A DNA stretch of 64,000 nucleotides, taken from positions 115,516 to 179,515 of the forward strand of contig JAIOIH010000026.1 in the NCBI GenBank assembly GCA_019912395.1. Reading direction: 5' to 3'. The stretch's first letter is position 1; the number at the start of each line of letters is the position of its first letter. A program made the position numbers and the translations under genes. This document shows, in pieces, positions 9,389-18,910 of the stretch. Source of the stretch: Flavobacteriales bacterium. Its GTDB lineage: Bacteria > Bacteroidota > Bacteroidia > Flavobacteriales_F > PHOS-HE28. The notes under the pieces are model-generated. The model was given only the letters and a program-made list of their open reading frames with translations. It was not told the origin of the DNA and searched no databases.

Positions 9389-10804
9389 TCACTGGACCGA
9401 ACTTTGCTTGGCGATCATCAAGGCCTCCTGCACCGTGATGCGCTCACCATTGTTGTACGCGGTAACGAAGGGTCCGGGGAAGTTGTAATTGGCATCAAGG
9501 TAGGCCTGGCGTTGATCTCGGGCCGAACGATAGCGGTCGAACATGCCCGTGACGTACTTGATCCATCCATCGTTGTGCTCGATGCTGAAAGGGCCGTCAT
9601 ACCGGTGGCGCTGGATGAAATAGGCCTGACCCACTTCGCGATGGGCCGCAGTGATCTGCACTTTGAAGGTGATGCCGGATTCCGGTGCCGGGGTGCTGGA
9701 CGCTTTCGGAGTGGTTGCTTGGGCGGTGGTGCCATTCTGCTTGGGAGCGCCCTCCTGGCTCTGCGCGTTGGTGGTGGGCGAGGTCACTGCGGGCTTGGCC
9801 GCCTCCTGTGAAGTCCCGGTCTGTTGGTTGGCCGGAGGGGTTGCTTCAGGTTGTTGGGTAGGCGGTATTTCCGCGGCCATGGCCTCGCTGTCGAGGGTGA
9901 AGCTGGTGCTGCCCACCACGGCGCGTTGTGTGAGGTCGTTCAGGAGATAGCCGAACTCACCGTTCACCGTGAACGTGCCGGAAGCACCCGTTGGCGCCAG
10001 TAGGCGATAGGATACCTTGATCTCGCTTTTCGAGGGCAGGTTCAACCAGACGAATTTCGCAATGCGGTCCTTCGTGCTGAATATGGCATCATCTTCTTCC
10101 TTCACCACCGCCGTGAATCCCTCCGGGAGGTTCTCCTGCAGTTTTCCGAACCCGCGCAGCAGGCCCTTCTGCACGGTGACTTCCACGAGCAGCTCGGTAT
10201 TGCTCACCGCCGTGATGGTGCGCGTGGCGCTCACATCGCCAGGTCCCTTTTGCGAGGGGAGGTCGGGGGTGTCGGTCACTGCGACATCGGGGATCATTCC
10301 GGTTTCCGCCGCACTGGCAAGGTCCATGGCGTTGCTCGCCGCATCGGGCGCGGGAACAGGGTTGGATGCCACGGCGGTGCCACTTCCCACGGTGATGGTG
10401 GCCGGGGCCATGTCCGCGGTCTTGCGCTCGTTGTCCTCGATGTAGGAAAGGCGCGCGGTCACCGGGAAGGTGCCATTGGCATCGGCATCGGCGCTGAGCG
10501 TGTAGCTCACCTTGAAGGAGGATTGGGTGGGCAGCGCCATCCAAATGAACTTGGCCTTGCCGTCGGCGAAGGTGAAGGAAGCTCCCCTTGTGTCGATGGC
10601 TGTTGCCGTGAACCCAGGGGGAAGATCGATCTGCAGTTTGGCGAATCCGGAGATCTGGGCCTTGGTCACCGTGACGGTAACGCGGACTTCCGTGCCGGGA
10701 TCGATCCGTTCCGGCATGTTCTGTACGATGCTCACATCGCTGCCCAGGAGCATGTTGAACAGGAACAGGCCAACGACGTTGAACAGGGTAAACAGCTTGA
10801 TCAT
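9389..10804 (-). CDS. Secreted protein with two repeated beta-domains and SPOR-like C-terminus
   Basis: 471-residue protein of unknown function. A hydrophobic N-terminus (FNVVGLFLFNMLLGS) is followed by two related beta-domains of about 120 residues (about 25-145 and 185-310); each contains a G-FAKLQ/G-FGKLQ strand, PxGFTA, and F(I/V)W-LP. A Pro/Gln/Thr-rich linker (about 310-375) leads to a SPOR-like module (FKVQITAAH ... YVTGMF ... NNGERI). The last part is visibly related to the second SPOR module of the next gene (YYTGSF ... KDGKRVSI), suggesting the two proteins work together at the cell wall. A good -7 box lies upstream at 10845-10852. Confidence 0.7.
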   Translation of the reverse strand: MIKLFTLFNVVGLFLFNMLLGSDVSIVQNMPERIDPGTEVRVTVTVTKAQISGFAKLQIDLPPGFTATAIDTRGASFTFADGKAKFIWMALPTQSSFKVSYTLSADADANGTFPVTARLSYIEDNERKTADMAPATITVGSGTAVASNPVPAPDAASNAMDLASAAETGMIPDVAVTDTPDLPSQKGPGDVSATRTITAVSNTELLVEVTVQKGLLRGFGKLQENLPEGFTAVVKEEDDAIFSTKDRIAKFVWLNLPSKSEIKVSYRLLAPTGASGTFTVNGEFGYLLNDLTQRAVVGSTSFTLDSEAMAAEIPPTQQPEATPPANQQTGTSQEAAKPAVTSPTTNAQSQEGAPKQNGTTAQATTPKASSTPAPESGITFKVQITAAHREVGQAYFIQRHRYDGPFSIEHNDGWIKYVTGMFDRYRSARDQRQAYLDANYNFPGPFVTAYNNGERITVQEALMIAKQSSVQ

Positions 10805-10844
10805 GGTGACGGGCTTCGCGTATGTATGCTTCTTGCGACGCGAG

Positions 10845-10852
10845 CAAAACTA
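10845..10852 (-). promoter_or_regulatory. Bacteroidota-type -7 box for the 10804 gene
   Basis: On the minus strand this reads TAGTTTTG, an exact TAnnTTTG match, about 40 bases before the start at 10804. No TTG was found at the ideal 19-base spacing upstream, so the -33 element is weak or absent. Confidence 0.45.
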
Positions 10853-10986
10853 TCCGCATGCCCATCGGCCCGTTCCCTTCCCCTTGTGCATCTTCCAACA
10901 ACAGCGTGTTAACGAGCACTGTCCCCGGCACCGAAAGATCCCATGGATCTCGTGCGCACGTCGCGATGGTCAACAGGGAGAACAGT

Positions 10987-13866
10987 TCAGCCAAAGAGCT
11001 CCTTCTCGAGGAACTTGGCCGTGTGGCCCTTGCCCATCAGCGCCACTTCCTCGGGCGTGCCGCGGGCCACGATGCGTCCGCCGCCCTCACCGCCCTCGGG
11101 TCCCATATCGATCACATGGTCCACCACCTTGATGATGTCCATGTTGTGTTCGATGGTAAGCACCGTGTTGCCTTGGTTCACCAGCTTGTCCAGCACATGG
11201 ATCAATTGGCGGGTGTCCTCGAAGTGCAAGCCCGTGGTGGGCTCGTCCAGGATGTAGAACGTACTGCCGGTGTGCCGCTTGCTGAGCTCGGTGGCGAGCT
11301 TGACGCGCTGGGCCTCGCCGCCACTGAGCGTGGTGCTTCCCTGCCCGAGGGTGATGTACCCTAAGCCCACGTCGAGCAGGGTGCTGAGCTTCATGCTGAT
11401 GTTGGGGATCTCACTGAAGACCGTCATGGCTTCCTCCACGCTCAGGCCCAGTACGTCGGCAATGTTCCTTCCCTTGAAGCGCACCTCCAACGTTTCCCGA
11501 TCGTAGCGTTTGCCCCGGCACGTTTCGCAGGGCACGGCCACGTCCGGCAGAAAGTTCATCGCGATCGTGCGAACGCCGGCACCCTTGCAGGTTTCGCAAC
11601 GGCCGCCCGGAGTATTGAAACTGAAACGCCCGGCCTTGTACCCGCGGATCTTCGCGCTCGGCAATGCGGCGAAGAGCTGCCGCACATGGTCGAACAGACC
11701 GGTATAGGTGGCCGGATTGCTGCGTGGGGTGCGGCCGATGGGCGATTGGTCCACCTCGATCACCTTGTCCAGGTGCTTCAACCCTTCAATGCCCGCGTAT
11801 GGAAGGGGTTGGGTTTGTGCGCGATGAAAGGTCTTGCTCAGGATCGGGTACAGCGTATCGTCGATCAGGGTGCTCTTGCCGCTTCCGCTCACACCGGTGA
11901 TGCAGATGAAGGTGCCCAGCGGAAGCCGGAGGTCCACGTTCTTGAGGTTGTTCCCTGCGGCTCCTTTGAGGTGCAGCACATGGCCGTTCCCTTTCCGCCG
12001 CTTGGCGGGCACGGCGATGCGCTCCCTGCCCGTGAGGTATCGGGCGGTGAGCGAATCGCTCCGCATCAATTCCTGCGGTGTTCCCTGTGCCACGATGTGG
12101 CCGCCATGGATGCCCGCACCGGGGCCGATATCGATGATGTGGTCCGCGTGTCGCATCATCTCCTTGTCGTGCTCCACCACCAGCACGCTGTTCCCGCCAT
12201 CGCGCAGGTCGCGCAGGCTGTCGATCAGGCGGTGGTCGTCGCGCATGTGGAGACCGATGCTGGGTTCGTCCAGAATGTAGAGCACACCGGTGAGCTGGCT
12301 GCCGATCTGCGTGGCCAGGCGGATCCGTTGGGCTTCCCCGCCGCTGAGGGTGCGCGCACTGCGGTCCAGCGTGAGGTACTCCAATCCCACGTCCAACAGG
12401 AACTTGCTTCGCGAGGCGATCTCCTTCACCACTTCATGGGCGATCACGGCCTGGCGTGCATTGAGCATCCCCGGCAACGCGAGCATGTGGTCGTGCAGCT
12501 CGTTGATCGGCAGGTGCGCAAGTTGCGCGATATCCTTGTCTGCGATGCGGAACCAGCGTGCCGTTTTCTTCAACCGCGTTCCCTCGCACAGCGGGCATTC
12601 CACCATCCGGGTGAATTGCGCGGCCCACTTCCGCGCGCTCTGCGGCCCGTCCTGGGCTTGCTCCAGAATGAACGGAATGATCCCATCGAAGCGCACGGTA
12701 CGGTCGCTCAGCCCGGCCTTGCTCACGATGCGCAACGGCTCGTCAAGGCCATTGAGGATGCCCGTGAGCACCTCGTCCTCCATCTCCTCGAAAGCGGTGT
12801 TCGCATCGTGGCCGAAGTGCTCCAGCACCGCCTCCACCTGCCGGAAAATGCCCATGGGCTTGAAGTTGCCCAACACGGGTATGGCACCGCGCTTCAAGCT
12901 CTTCGAGCGGTCGGGCACGATCTTTTCCGGTGCTGCTTCAGTAACCTGGCCCAAGCCCCCGCAACGCGGGCACGCACCGTAGGGGCTGTTGAAGCTGAAG
13001 AGGTTCGGTTCGGGTTCCTCGTAGGCGATACCGCTCACGGGGTCCATCAGGTGGCGGCTGAGGTAGCGCGGGGCATCGGGCTGGTCCACGTTCAGCGCGA
13101 TCATGTTGCCCTTGCCGTATTTCAACGCCATGGCGCTGCTTTCACGCAGGCGCTTGGCCTGTGAAGCGCTCACCTTCATCCGGTCCACCACCAGCTCGAT
13201 GTCATGGATCTTGTACCGGTCCAAGCGAGGCCGACCGGTGATGTCGATCACCTTGCCATCCACCCGCGCACGCAGGAAGCCTTGCCGGATCAATTGCTCG
13301 AAGAGGTCGCGGTAATGGCCCTTGCGCCCGCGCACCAGCGGCGCGAGGATCAGCAGGTCCTGTCCGTCATGTTCGTTCAATAGCAGCTCGGTGATCTGCT
13401 TGTCCGTATAGCGCACCATGCGCTCCCCGGTCACGTGGCTGTAGGCTTCGCCCACGCGGGCATAGAGCAGGCGCAGCAGGTCGTAGATCTCCGTGATGGT
13501 GCCCACGGTGCTGCGCGGGTTCCGGCTGATGGTCTTTTGCTCAATGGCGATCACCGGGCTCAGTCCGGTGATCAGGTCCACGTCCGGACGCTCGATGCCG
13601 CCAAGGAATTGCCGTGCGTATGCGTTGAAGGTTTCGATATAGCGGCGTTGCCCCTCGGCATGTATGGTATCGAACGCCAGCGAGCTCTTCCCACTTCCGC
13701 TCAGGCCGGTTACCACCACCAACTGATCGCGGGGGATCCGCACATCGATGTTCTTCAGGTTGTGTACGCGGGCACCGAACACCTCGATGTATTCCGCCTC
13801 CGGCGGTAGCTGTTCCGTTGGGGTGTCGGCCTCCGCTTCCTGAAGGATCTTCTCCTTATTATTCAT
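10987..13866 (-). CDS. uvrA: Excinuclease ABC subunit A
   Basis: DNA-damage recognition ATPase of nucleotide excision repair, working with UvrB and UvrC in the cytosol. The 959-residue length is normal. Two ABC ATPase halves are seen, each with a Walker A (GLSGSGKSS near residue 53; GVSGSGKST in the second half) and a LSGGEAQR signature (ARTLSGGEAQR, STTLSGGEAQR). Zinc-finger cysteines are present (CPRCGGLG; CETCKGAG ... CETCRGKRYDRE). The start codon overlaps the stop of the upstream lytic transglycosylase gene by 8 bases (ATGAATAA), indicating translational coupling to the end of the polysaccharide-locus transcript. uvrB and uvrC are not in this window. Confidence 0.97.
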   Translation of the reverse strand: MNNKEKILQEAEADTPTEQLPPEAEYIEVFGARVHNLKNIDVRIPRDQLVVVTGLSGSGKSSLAFDTIHAEGQRRYIETFNAYARQFLGGIERPDVDLITGLSPVIAIEQKTISRNPRSTVGTITEIYDLLRLLYARVGEAYSHVTGERMVRYTDKQITELLLNEHDGQDLLILAPLVRGRKGHYRDLFEQLIRQGFLRARVDGKVIDITGRPRLDRYKIHDIELVVDRMKVSASQAKRLRESSAMALKYGKGNMIALNVDQPDAPRYLSRHLMDPVSGIAYEEPEPNLFSFNSPYGACPRCGGLGQVTEAAPEKIVPDRSKSLKRGAIPVLGNFKPMGIFRQVEAVLEHFGHDANTAFEEMEDEVLTGILNGLDEPLRIVSKAGLSDRTVRFDGIIPFILEQAQDGPQSARKWAAQFTRMVECPLCEGTRLKKTARWFRIADKDIAQLAHLPINELHDHMLALPGMLNARQAVIAHEVVKEIASRSKFLLDVGLEYLTLDRSARTLSGGEAQRIRLATQIGSQLTGVLYILDEPSIGLHMRDDHRLIDSLRDLRDGGNSVLVVEHDKEMMRHADHIIDIGPGAGIHGGHIVAQGTPQELMRSDSLTARYLTGRERIAVPAKRRKGNGHVLHLKGAAGNNLKNVDLRLPLGTFICITGVSGSGKSTLIDDTLYPILSKTFHRAQTQPLPYAGIEGLKHLDKVIEVDQSPIGRTPRSNPATYTGLFDHVRQLFAALPSAKIRGYKAGRFSFNTPGGRCETCKGAGVRTIAMNFLPDVAVPCETCRGKRYDRETLEVRFKGRNIADVLGLSVEEAMTVFSEIPNISMKLSTLLDVGLGYITLGQGSTTLSGGEAQRVKLATELSKRHTGSTFYILDEPTTGLHFEDTRQLIHVLDKLVNQGNTVLTIEHNMDIIKVVDHVIDMGPEGGEGGGRIVARGTPEEVALMGKGHTAKFLEKELFG

Positions 13867-14821
13867 CGTCCGCGCTGGCCTTGTCGAAGTCCTTGTCCGG
13901 CAACAGCACCGTGTAGGTTTTGCCTTGGTGATCGGACAAGGTGTTGTCCCGAAGCCACGGGTTCAACAATTTCAAGGTCTTATAGTTCGTGCCATTGGCA
14001 TTGGCGAATGCGTTCAGGTCGGCCACCGGAGGCACCAGCTTGGCGGCATGGGTGCGATAGGGTGGGTACAGGTCCTTCTTGCGCAGGTGGAAGCCGTACC
14101 GTTCCGGATCGTTGAAGATCGCCTTCATGGCCAGGATCCGGAATATGTACCGCGAGGTCTCTTCCGGCAGAAGGAGGTCGAAGTAGTTGTTCTCGTTCTG
14201 GCGCCCGAGCTGGCGCTGCATGTTTCCTTCTCCCAGATTATAGCTGGCTGCGGCCATCGCCCATGATCCATAACGGGCATGAGCTTCCTTTAGGAAGGCA
14301 CAAGCGGCTTCGGTACTGCGCTCCACATTGTAGCGCTCGTCCACTTCACTGTTCACCTCCAACCCGTGGGCCATGGCGGTGGGTTGCATGAACTGCCAAA
14401 AGCCCACTGCCCCCGCCGGGCTCACTGCATTGGTGAGGCCGCTTTCCACCAAAGGGATGTACTTCAAGTCCTCCGGGACACCTTCCCGCTCCAGGATCTC
14501 CGTGATCAAGGGGAACCAGCGGTTGGCGCGCTTTTGTGCCAGGAGCGAACTGCTCTGCCAGTAGGTGTTCACCAGCAGTTCGCGGTCCAGCCGTTCCCGG
14601 ACGTCCAGCAATTCCAGTGGGACCGGCTCCCCGCAAAAGTCAAGATGCGTGGGCAGGTTCAGGCTGAAAATATTGTAGCTCTCGTTGAAGCGCCGCTGAT
14701 GTTCCAGGTCCGTGCCTTCACCGTTGGTGCTGAAGGTGAGGAGCTGCAGGACGAGCGCGCCGCCACCGATGAGCAGCAGCATCAGCAATGACTTGCCAAT
14801 GATGGAGGGAGAATTGCGCAT
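13859..14821 (-). CDS. Membrane-anchored lytic murein transglycosylase (MltD-like)
   Basis: 320-residue peptidoglycan lytic transglycosylase. The ATG at 14821 is preferred because it places a membrane anchor or signal (SLLMLLLIGGGALVLQLL) at the N-terminus; a longer upstream frame would overlap the preceding gene and has no conserved features. The SLT domain carries the catalytic Glu in IPLVESGL, the GFWQFM strand and ASYNLGEGN, all family hallmarks. A LysM-like end (NYKTLKLLNPWLRDN ... YTVLLP) probably binds peptidoglycan. It follows the WecA-like gene by 5 bases and overlaps uvrA, so it is part of the same transcript. Confidence 0.9.
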   Translation of the reverse strand: MRNSPSIIGKSLLMLLLIGGGALVLQLLTFSTNGEGTDLEHQRRFNESYNIFSLNLPTHLDFCGEPVPLELLDVRERLDRELLVNTYWQSSSLLAQKRANRWFPLITEILEREGVPEDLKYIPLVESGLTNAVSPAGAVGFWQFMQPTAMAHGLEVNSEVDERYNVERSTEAACAFLKEAHARYGSWAMAAASYNLGEGNMQRQLGRQNENNYFDLLLPEETSRYIFRILAMKAIFNDPERYGFHLRKKDLYPPYRTHAAKLVPPVADLNAFANANGTNYKTLKLLNPWLRDNTLSDHQGKTYTVLLPDKDFDKASADDE

Positions 14822-14826
14822 GGAGA

Positions 14827-15909
14827 CTACAAAGGTCGGTCGATCCCCGGCCTTTTGGTCGATCCGAAAAGGAAAAGAAACACCAGTGCCGCATAGCCGA
14901 GGTAGAGCAGGGTATGCAGCAGGTGCCATTCGGGAATGAAGCGGAGCGCGATGTAGCTAAGAAAGCCCGACATCAGTCCCACACCCCCGAACCCCATGGC
15001 CACCTGGGAATCGGTAAGGCCGATGTAGCTGAGGAAATGGGTGGTGTGGTCCTTGCCACCGACGAACGGGGATCGGCCACGAAGCATCCGGTTGATCGTT
15101 ACGGTGGTGGTATCGGCCAGGGGCAGGATGAACACGACAATGGAAACGGAGATCTGGCGCCACGGCTCAACAACACCGTCCAGCGATTGGCCATTCCAGA
15201 AATAACGGATTCCCATGTAGGCGAGAAGCACGCCCAGGAATTGGCTTCCGGTGTCGCCCATGTACATCCGCGAAGGGTGCCAATTGAAGAACAGGAATCC
15301 GCCCAGTGCGCCGCACACCGCGATGATCAGGATGGTGTTGATGTCCGATGCGGCGTTCGTGAGCAGCTGCACCGCCAGGGCGGCGATGAAGATGGCCAGG
15401 GACACCACCGTGGTGATCGCGTCCATGTTGTCCAGCATGTTGATCGCGTTCATCATGCCCACCACCCAGAGGATCGTGAGGGAATTGTCCACCCAAGGGA
15501 CATTGAAGAGGTGAATGCTTGTCCCGGTGGCCAGGAGCAGCGCCCCGCAGAGCACTTGGGTCACGAATTTCAGGAGTGGACGCGTGTTGTAGGCATCATC
15601 CGCCAGGCCCATGAGAAAGCCCAGTCCCGTGGCCGCCAGCAGCCCGATGAGCTCCGGTTGAAAGGGGTCGGTGCTATTGGGGAACAGTACGCCATATGCG
15701 GCGAAGGCAAAGAGAAAGACGATGAAAAAGCCGATCCCTCCGAAGGCAGGCTTGGAGGAGGCATTCCAGCGCACCATCGTCGGGGCGTTCTCACGAATGC
15801 CGAAGGTGCGGAAGAACCGCATGAAGACCGAATTGACCAGGAGGGTGAACACCAAGGCCAGGAAGAACAGGCCGGCGAGCAGGAAGAACAGTTGGTTCGC
15901 GGAGTACAT
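14827..15909 (-). CDS. WecA/MraY-family polyprenyl-phosphate sugar-1-phosphate transferase
   Basis: 360-residue integral membrane protein with about ten hydrophobic segments that would load a sugar-1-phosphate (often GlcNAc- or FucNAc-1-P) onto undecaprenyl phosphate, the first membrane step of polysaccharide synthesis. Family motifs present: GLADDAYN (Mg-binding Asp pair), NMLDNMD, MGDTGSQFLG, and GGKDHTTHFL in place of the usual HHLL-type loop. The divergent histidine loop argues against true MraY and for a WecA/TagO-like enzyme. It sits among wzc-, rfbC- and glycosyltransferase-type genes, which supports a capsule or exopolysaccharide role. Confidence 0.88.
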   Translation of the reverse strand: MYSANQLFFLLAGLFFLALVFTLLVNSVFMRFFRTFGIRENAPTMVRWNASSKPAFGGIGFFIVFLFAFAAYGVLFPNSTDPFQPELIGLLAATGLGFLMGLADDAYNTRPLLKFVTQVLCGALLLATGTSIHLFNVPWVDNSLTILWVVGMMNAINMLDNMDAITTVVSLAIFIAALAVQLLTNAASDINTILIIAVCGALGGFLFFNWHPSRMYMGDTGSQFLGVLLAYMGIRYFWNGQSLDGVVEPWRQISVSIVVFILPLADTTTVTINRMLRGRSPFVGGKDHTTHFLSYIGLTDSQVAMGFGGVGLMSGFLSYIALRFIPEWHLLHTLLYLGYAALVFLFLFGSTKRPGIDRPL

Positions 15910-15912
15910 GGG

Positions 15913-16461
15913 CTACTTCTCCCAGAGCCGATCGGCGAACCGCGATCCAGCCAGGTCCTTATCACTGATCACCGGGTCCTTGATCCCCCAGTCGATCTTC
16001 AGGTCGGGATCGTTCCAGAGAATGGTACGCTCCGCTTGGGGCGCATAATAGGCCGAGCATTTGTAGGAGAACACGGTATTGTCCTCCAAGGCCAGAAATC
16101 CATGGGCCATGCCCTCAGGTACGTACAGCATTTCGTGGTCCACCGCGTCCAGCCGGGCACCGAAGTGCTCGCCGAACGTCCGGCTGTCGGGGCGCAAGTC
16201 CACGCAGATGTCCAGGACCGCACCGGCGGAAACCCGTACCAGCTTGGCTTGTGCATGCGGGGGCGCTTGCAGGTGCAGCCCGCGCAGCACTCCCGCGTGC
16301 GAGCGACTTTCATTGTCCTGCACGAAGGTTGCGGTGATGCCGGCGGTGGCTGCGAATGCCGATATGTTGAATGTTTCCAGAAAATGTCCCCGTGGATCGG
16401 CGAACACCCGGGGGCGCAACCGCAACAGACCGTCGATGGGCGTTCGAATGACCTCGATCAT
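15913..16461 (-). CDS. rfbC: dTDP-4-dehydrorhamnose 3,5-epimerase-like protein
   Basis: 182-residue cupin enzyme of dTDP-L-rhamnose (or a related dTDP-deoxysugar) synthesis. The start at 16461 is chosen over one nine codons upstream because it begins MIEVIRTPIDGL as in the family and overlaps the kinase stop in an ATGA junction. Conserved features: GHFLETF, QDNESRSHAGVLRGLHLQ with the catalytic-base His, and MLYVPEGMAHGF. The companion genes rfbA, rfbB and rfbD are not in this window, so the sugar must be completed from elsewhere or the enzyme has a different dTDP-sugar substrate. Confidence 0.88.
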   Translation of the reverse strand: MIEVIRTPIDGLLRLRPRVFADPRGHFLETFNISAFAATAGITATFVQDNESRSHAGVLRGLHLQAPPHAQAKLVRVSAGAVLDICVDLRPDSRTFGEHFGARLDAVDHEMLYVPEGMAHGFLALEDNTVFSYKCSAYYAPQAERTILWNDPDLKIDWGIKDPVISDKDLAGSRFADRLWEK

Positions 16462-18902
16462 GGACGATTGAAGAGCTTGGTGAACCAATTGCCTTGAAGG
16501 GCCTTGGCACGGTCCTCGTAATATCCGTAACCGTAGCCATACCCATACCCATAGCCGTAACCGTACGAATAGCCGTACTTGTTGCGGTCCACGTCCACCC
16601 CGTTCAGCACTGCGCTAAGCCTGGTGATATGGTTCTCGTTCATAAGGCGGTCCACGTTTTGCACGAAGGCCTTCTTCGAATAGTCCGCCCGGAAAATATA
16701 GATCGGAATGTTCGCTTCCTGGATAATGGAGATGCCATCGGTGACCAGGCCCACCGGCGGTGTATCGATCAGTACCACATCATATTCCTGCTTGAGTTCC
16801 TCCTGGATGCGGTTCATGTTGCTGCTGATGATCAACTCGCTGGGGTTCGGAGGAATGGGGCCTGCAGTGATGAAATCCAGCCCGGGCAGGCTGCTGCGCT
16901 GTATACAGCTCTTCACATCGTCCTTGCCGATGAGCAAGGTGCTCATGCCGCGTTTATTCTCCACGCCAAAGCCCAAATGGATCTTCGGTTTGCGCATGTC
17001 CAGGTCCAGGATCACCACACGCTTGTCGCTGAAGCTGATGATGCCGCCCAGATTGATGGCCACGAAGGTCTTGCCCTCGCCGGAGATCGTGCTGGTCACC
17101 GCGATCACTTTCGGCCCTGGCGTGTTGTCCACGAACTGAAGGTTGGTGCGCACGCTGCGGAAACTTTCCGCGATCAGGGATTTCGGGTTCTTATCCACCA
17201 GCAACTGGCTCACCGGGATTTCCTTCTTGTACTTGGGCACCATGCCCAATATTCCCACCGAGGCATTGCTCGCCTTGGCAATGTCGTTCAGCGAGGTGAT
17301 GTTGTTGTGCAGGATATAGCGCACCATCACGATGAGCACCCCGAGGATCAGGCCCGTGAGGATGTAGGAGAGCATCACCATGCTCCTGTTGGGTGAGACC
17401 GGCTGGGTGGGCAGCGTGGCGGATTCCAGCACGCGGTTTTCCGGAACAAAGCCGGCCTTGCTGATCCGGTATTCAATGTCCTTTTCCAAGAGTTGGGTAT
17501 AGTACTTCTCGTTGATATTGAACAACCGTGCGATGCGCGCATAGGCCAGTTCCTTCTCCGGCAGCTGGCTGAATCGCTGCTCATACTCCGTCAGTCGGGC
17601 ATGGTAGTCCGTCATGCGCGAGGCGATCCTTTCACGCATGGTGGCGATGCTTTCCATGATCAGGTTCTGCTGCAGCTCGATCTGCCGGTCCTTCATCCTC
17701 AAGTTCTCGTTCTCCCCGGTCACCTCAAAGGCCATCTCCTCCCGCTCCTTGAGCAGCTTTCCAAGAACGCCGATCGACTCCTCCAGGGAACCCGCGAGGT
17801 CGGTTCCGGCCAACAGGGGCATGAGCTGGTACACGTCCATATGACCCTCGTCGCGCCTGGCTGCATGCTCGATCTCCTTGAGCAGGTTGTCCTCCATCCG
17901 CAGCTTCAGCATCTCGTCCTCATATTCGTCGGAACGCTTCAACAGCAGCGGTGTGAGCTGGTCCATGTTCGCCACCCGGTTGTCGCGCTTGAAGACGCCA
18001 AGCTGCAGCTCACTGTCCCGCAGTTCCGCGAACACCGTATCCTTCTGGTTTTCGATGAAGCGCAGGATGCTCTCGGCACTTTCCGACTTCCGCTGAAGAT
18101 CATAGGTGATGTAGGCGTCCGCCATGGCTTGGCAGAGGTCGCGGGCCAGCATCGCATTGTGGTCCTTGTACGCGATGAGTATCGTCTTCGCATTGGGGTC
18201 CGCGATGGACACCGCTATCTGGCTGGCGAATTCACTGGTCAAGGATCGGGTGTCGTTGAGCGTGAAATAATAGGTGCCCCGATCCTGGTCGGAGAGCCAT
18301 TGGCGACGACCGGTAAATTCCAGCATCGCGTTGAAATGCGGTGTGGAGAAGAGCTGGCCGGGTGTCACCTGGAAGGTGAAGGCATTCGGGCCGATGACAT
18401 AGGATAACTGCACGTTCCCGTTCTCGAGCCTGCTTATGCTGATGGGGCGGCCACGCACGGACGCATCGGTCACCTCCAGTTGCCCGATCCTGTAAAATGA
18501 TTGCCTGTAGTGCTCCTCGGTAAGGATCTGCCCGCGGAAGAAATAGCGCACCTCCAGCGGGAGCAGCGCTACCGCCTTGGCAATGAAGAACTTGGAGCGG
18601 AGCATCTGTACGTCCGCCTGCAGGTTGTTGTCCTCGATCAGGTTGTTCACCTTCAGGACGGATTGCGCATTGTTGCTCTGACCCAATTGCAGGACCACGC
18701 TGCTGGCATAGGTGGGAGCGGTATAGCGGAGGTACAGGTAAGCCGCACCGAATGCCAGCAGCAGGCACATGGTGATCCAGATCAGGGTCCGCTTTACGAT
18801 GTAGACGAACAGGCCGAGATCGAACTCATTGCTGAAGTTGGTGATGCGATCACGGTAGCTGTCCAGTTGGGCAGCTTGATTGCTCACATCATCGTTCAAC
18901 AT
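16458..18902 (-). CDS. Polysaccharide copolymerase / BY-type tyrosine kinase (Wzc-like)
   Basis: 814-residue inner-membrane protein controlling polymer length and export. An N-terminal transmembrane segment (about residues 33-52) and a Wzz-type periplasmic region rich in coiled coil are followed by a second transmembrane helix near residue 500 and a cytosolic BY-kinase: Walker A STISGEGKT, Walker A' ILDLDMRKP, and Walker B VVLIDTPP. The tail holds an unusual Tyr cluster of 11 tyrosines, mostly alternating with glycine (encoded at 16518-16577), the expected autophosphorylation site. It is flanked by the wza-like exporter upstream (8 bp gap) and by rfbC downstream (4 bp overlap), fitting a wza-wzc export machine. 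Confidence 0.93.
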   Translation of the reverse strand: MLNDDVSNQAAQLDSYRDRITNFSNEFDLGLFVYIVKRTLIWITMCLLLAFGAAYLYLRYTAPTYASSVVLQLGQSNNAQSVLKVNNLIEDNNLQADVQMLRSKFFIAKAVALLPLEVRYFFRGQILTEEHYRQSFYRIGQLEVTDASVRGRPISISRLENGNVQLSYVIGPNAFTFQVTPGQLFSTPHFNAMLEFTGRRQWLSDQDRGTYYFTLNDTRSLTSEFASQIAVSIADPNAKTILIAYKDHNAMLARDLCQAMADAYITYDLQRKSESAESILRFIENQKDTVFAELRDSELQLGVFKRDNRVANMDQLTPLLLKRSDEYEDEMLKLRMEDNLLKEIEHAARRDEGHMDVYQLMPLLAGTDLAGSLEESIGVLGKLLKEREEMAFEVTGENENLRMKDRQIELQQNLIMESIATMRERIASRMTDYHARLTEYEQRFSQLPEKELAYARIARLFNINEKYYTQLLEKDIEYRISKAGFVPENRVLESATLPTQPVSPNRSMVMLSYILTGLILGVLIVMVRYILHNNITSLNDIAKASNASVGILGMVPKYKKEIPVSQLLVDKNPKSLIAESFRSVRTNLQFVDNTPGPKVIAVTSTISGEGKTFVAINLGGIISFSDKRVVILDLDMRKPKIHLGFGVENKRGMSTLLIGKDDVKSCIQRSSLPGLDFITAGPIPPNPSELIISSNMNRIQEELKQEYDVVLIDTPPVGLVTDGISIIQEANIPIYIFRADYSKKAFVQNVDRLMNENHITRLSAVLNGVDVDRNKYGYSYGYGYGYGYGYGYGYYEDRAKALQGNWFTKLFNRP
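16518..16577. repeat. Hexanucleotide-type repeat coding for a Tyr-Gly tail
   Basis: Sixty bases code for 20 residues with the pattern YGYS, seven YG units and YY. At DNA level the units are six-base words such as CCATAC, CCGTAA and CCATAG, partly identical, so slippage could change the number of tyrosines without changing frame. Confidence 0.75.
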
Positions 18903-18910
18903 GCCCGGGC

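Noticed and set aside
11686..13164. Plus-strand open frame of 492 codons
   Set aside because: Antisense shadow of uvrA; no domain and codon bias follows the opposite strand.
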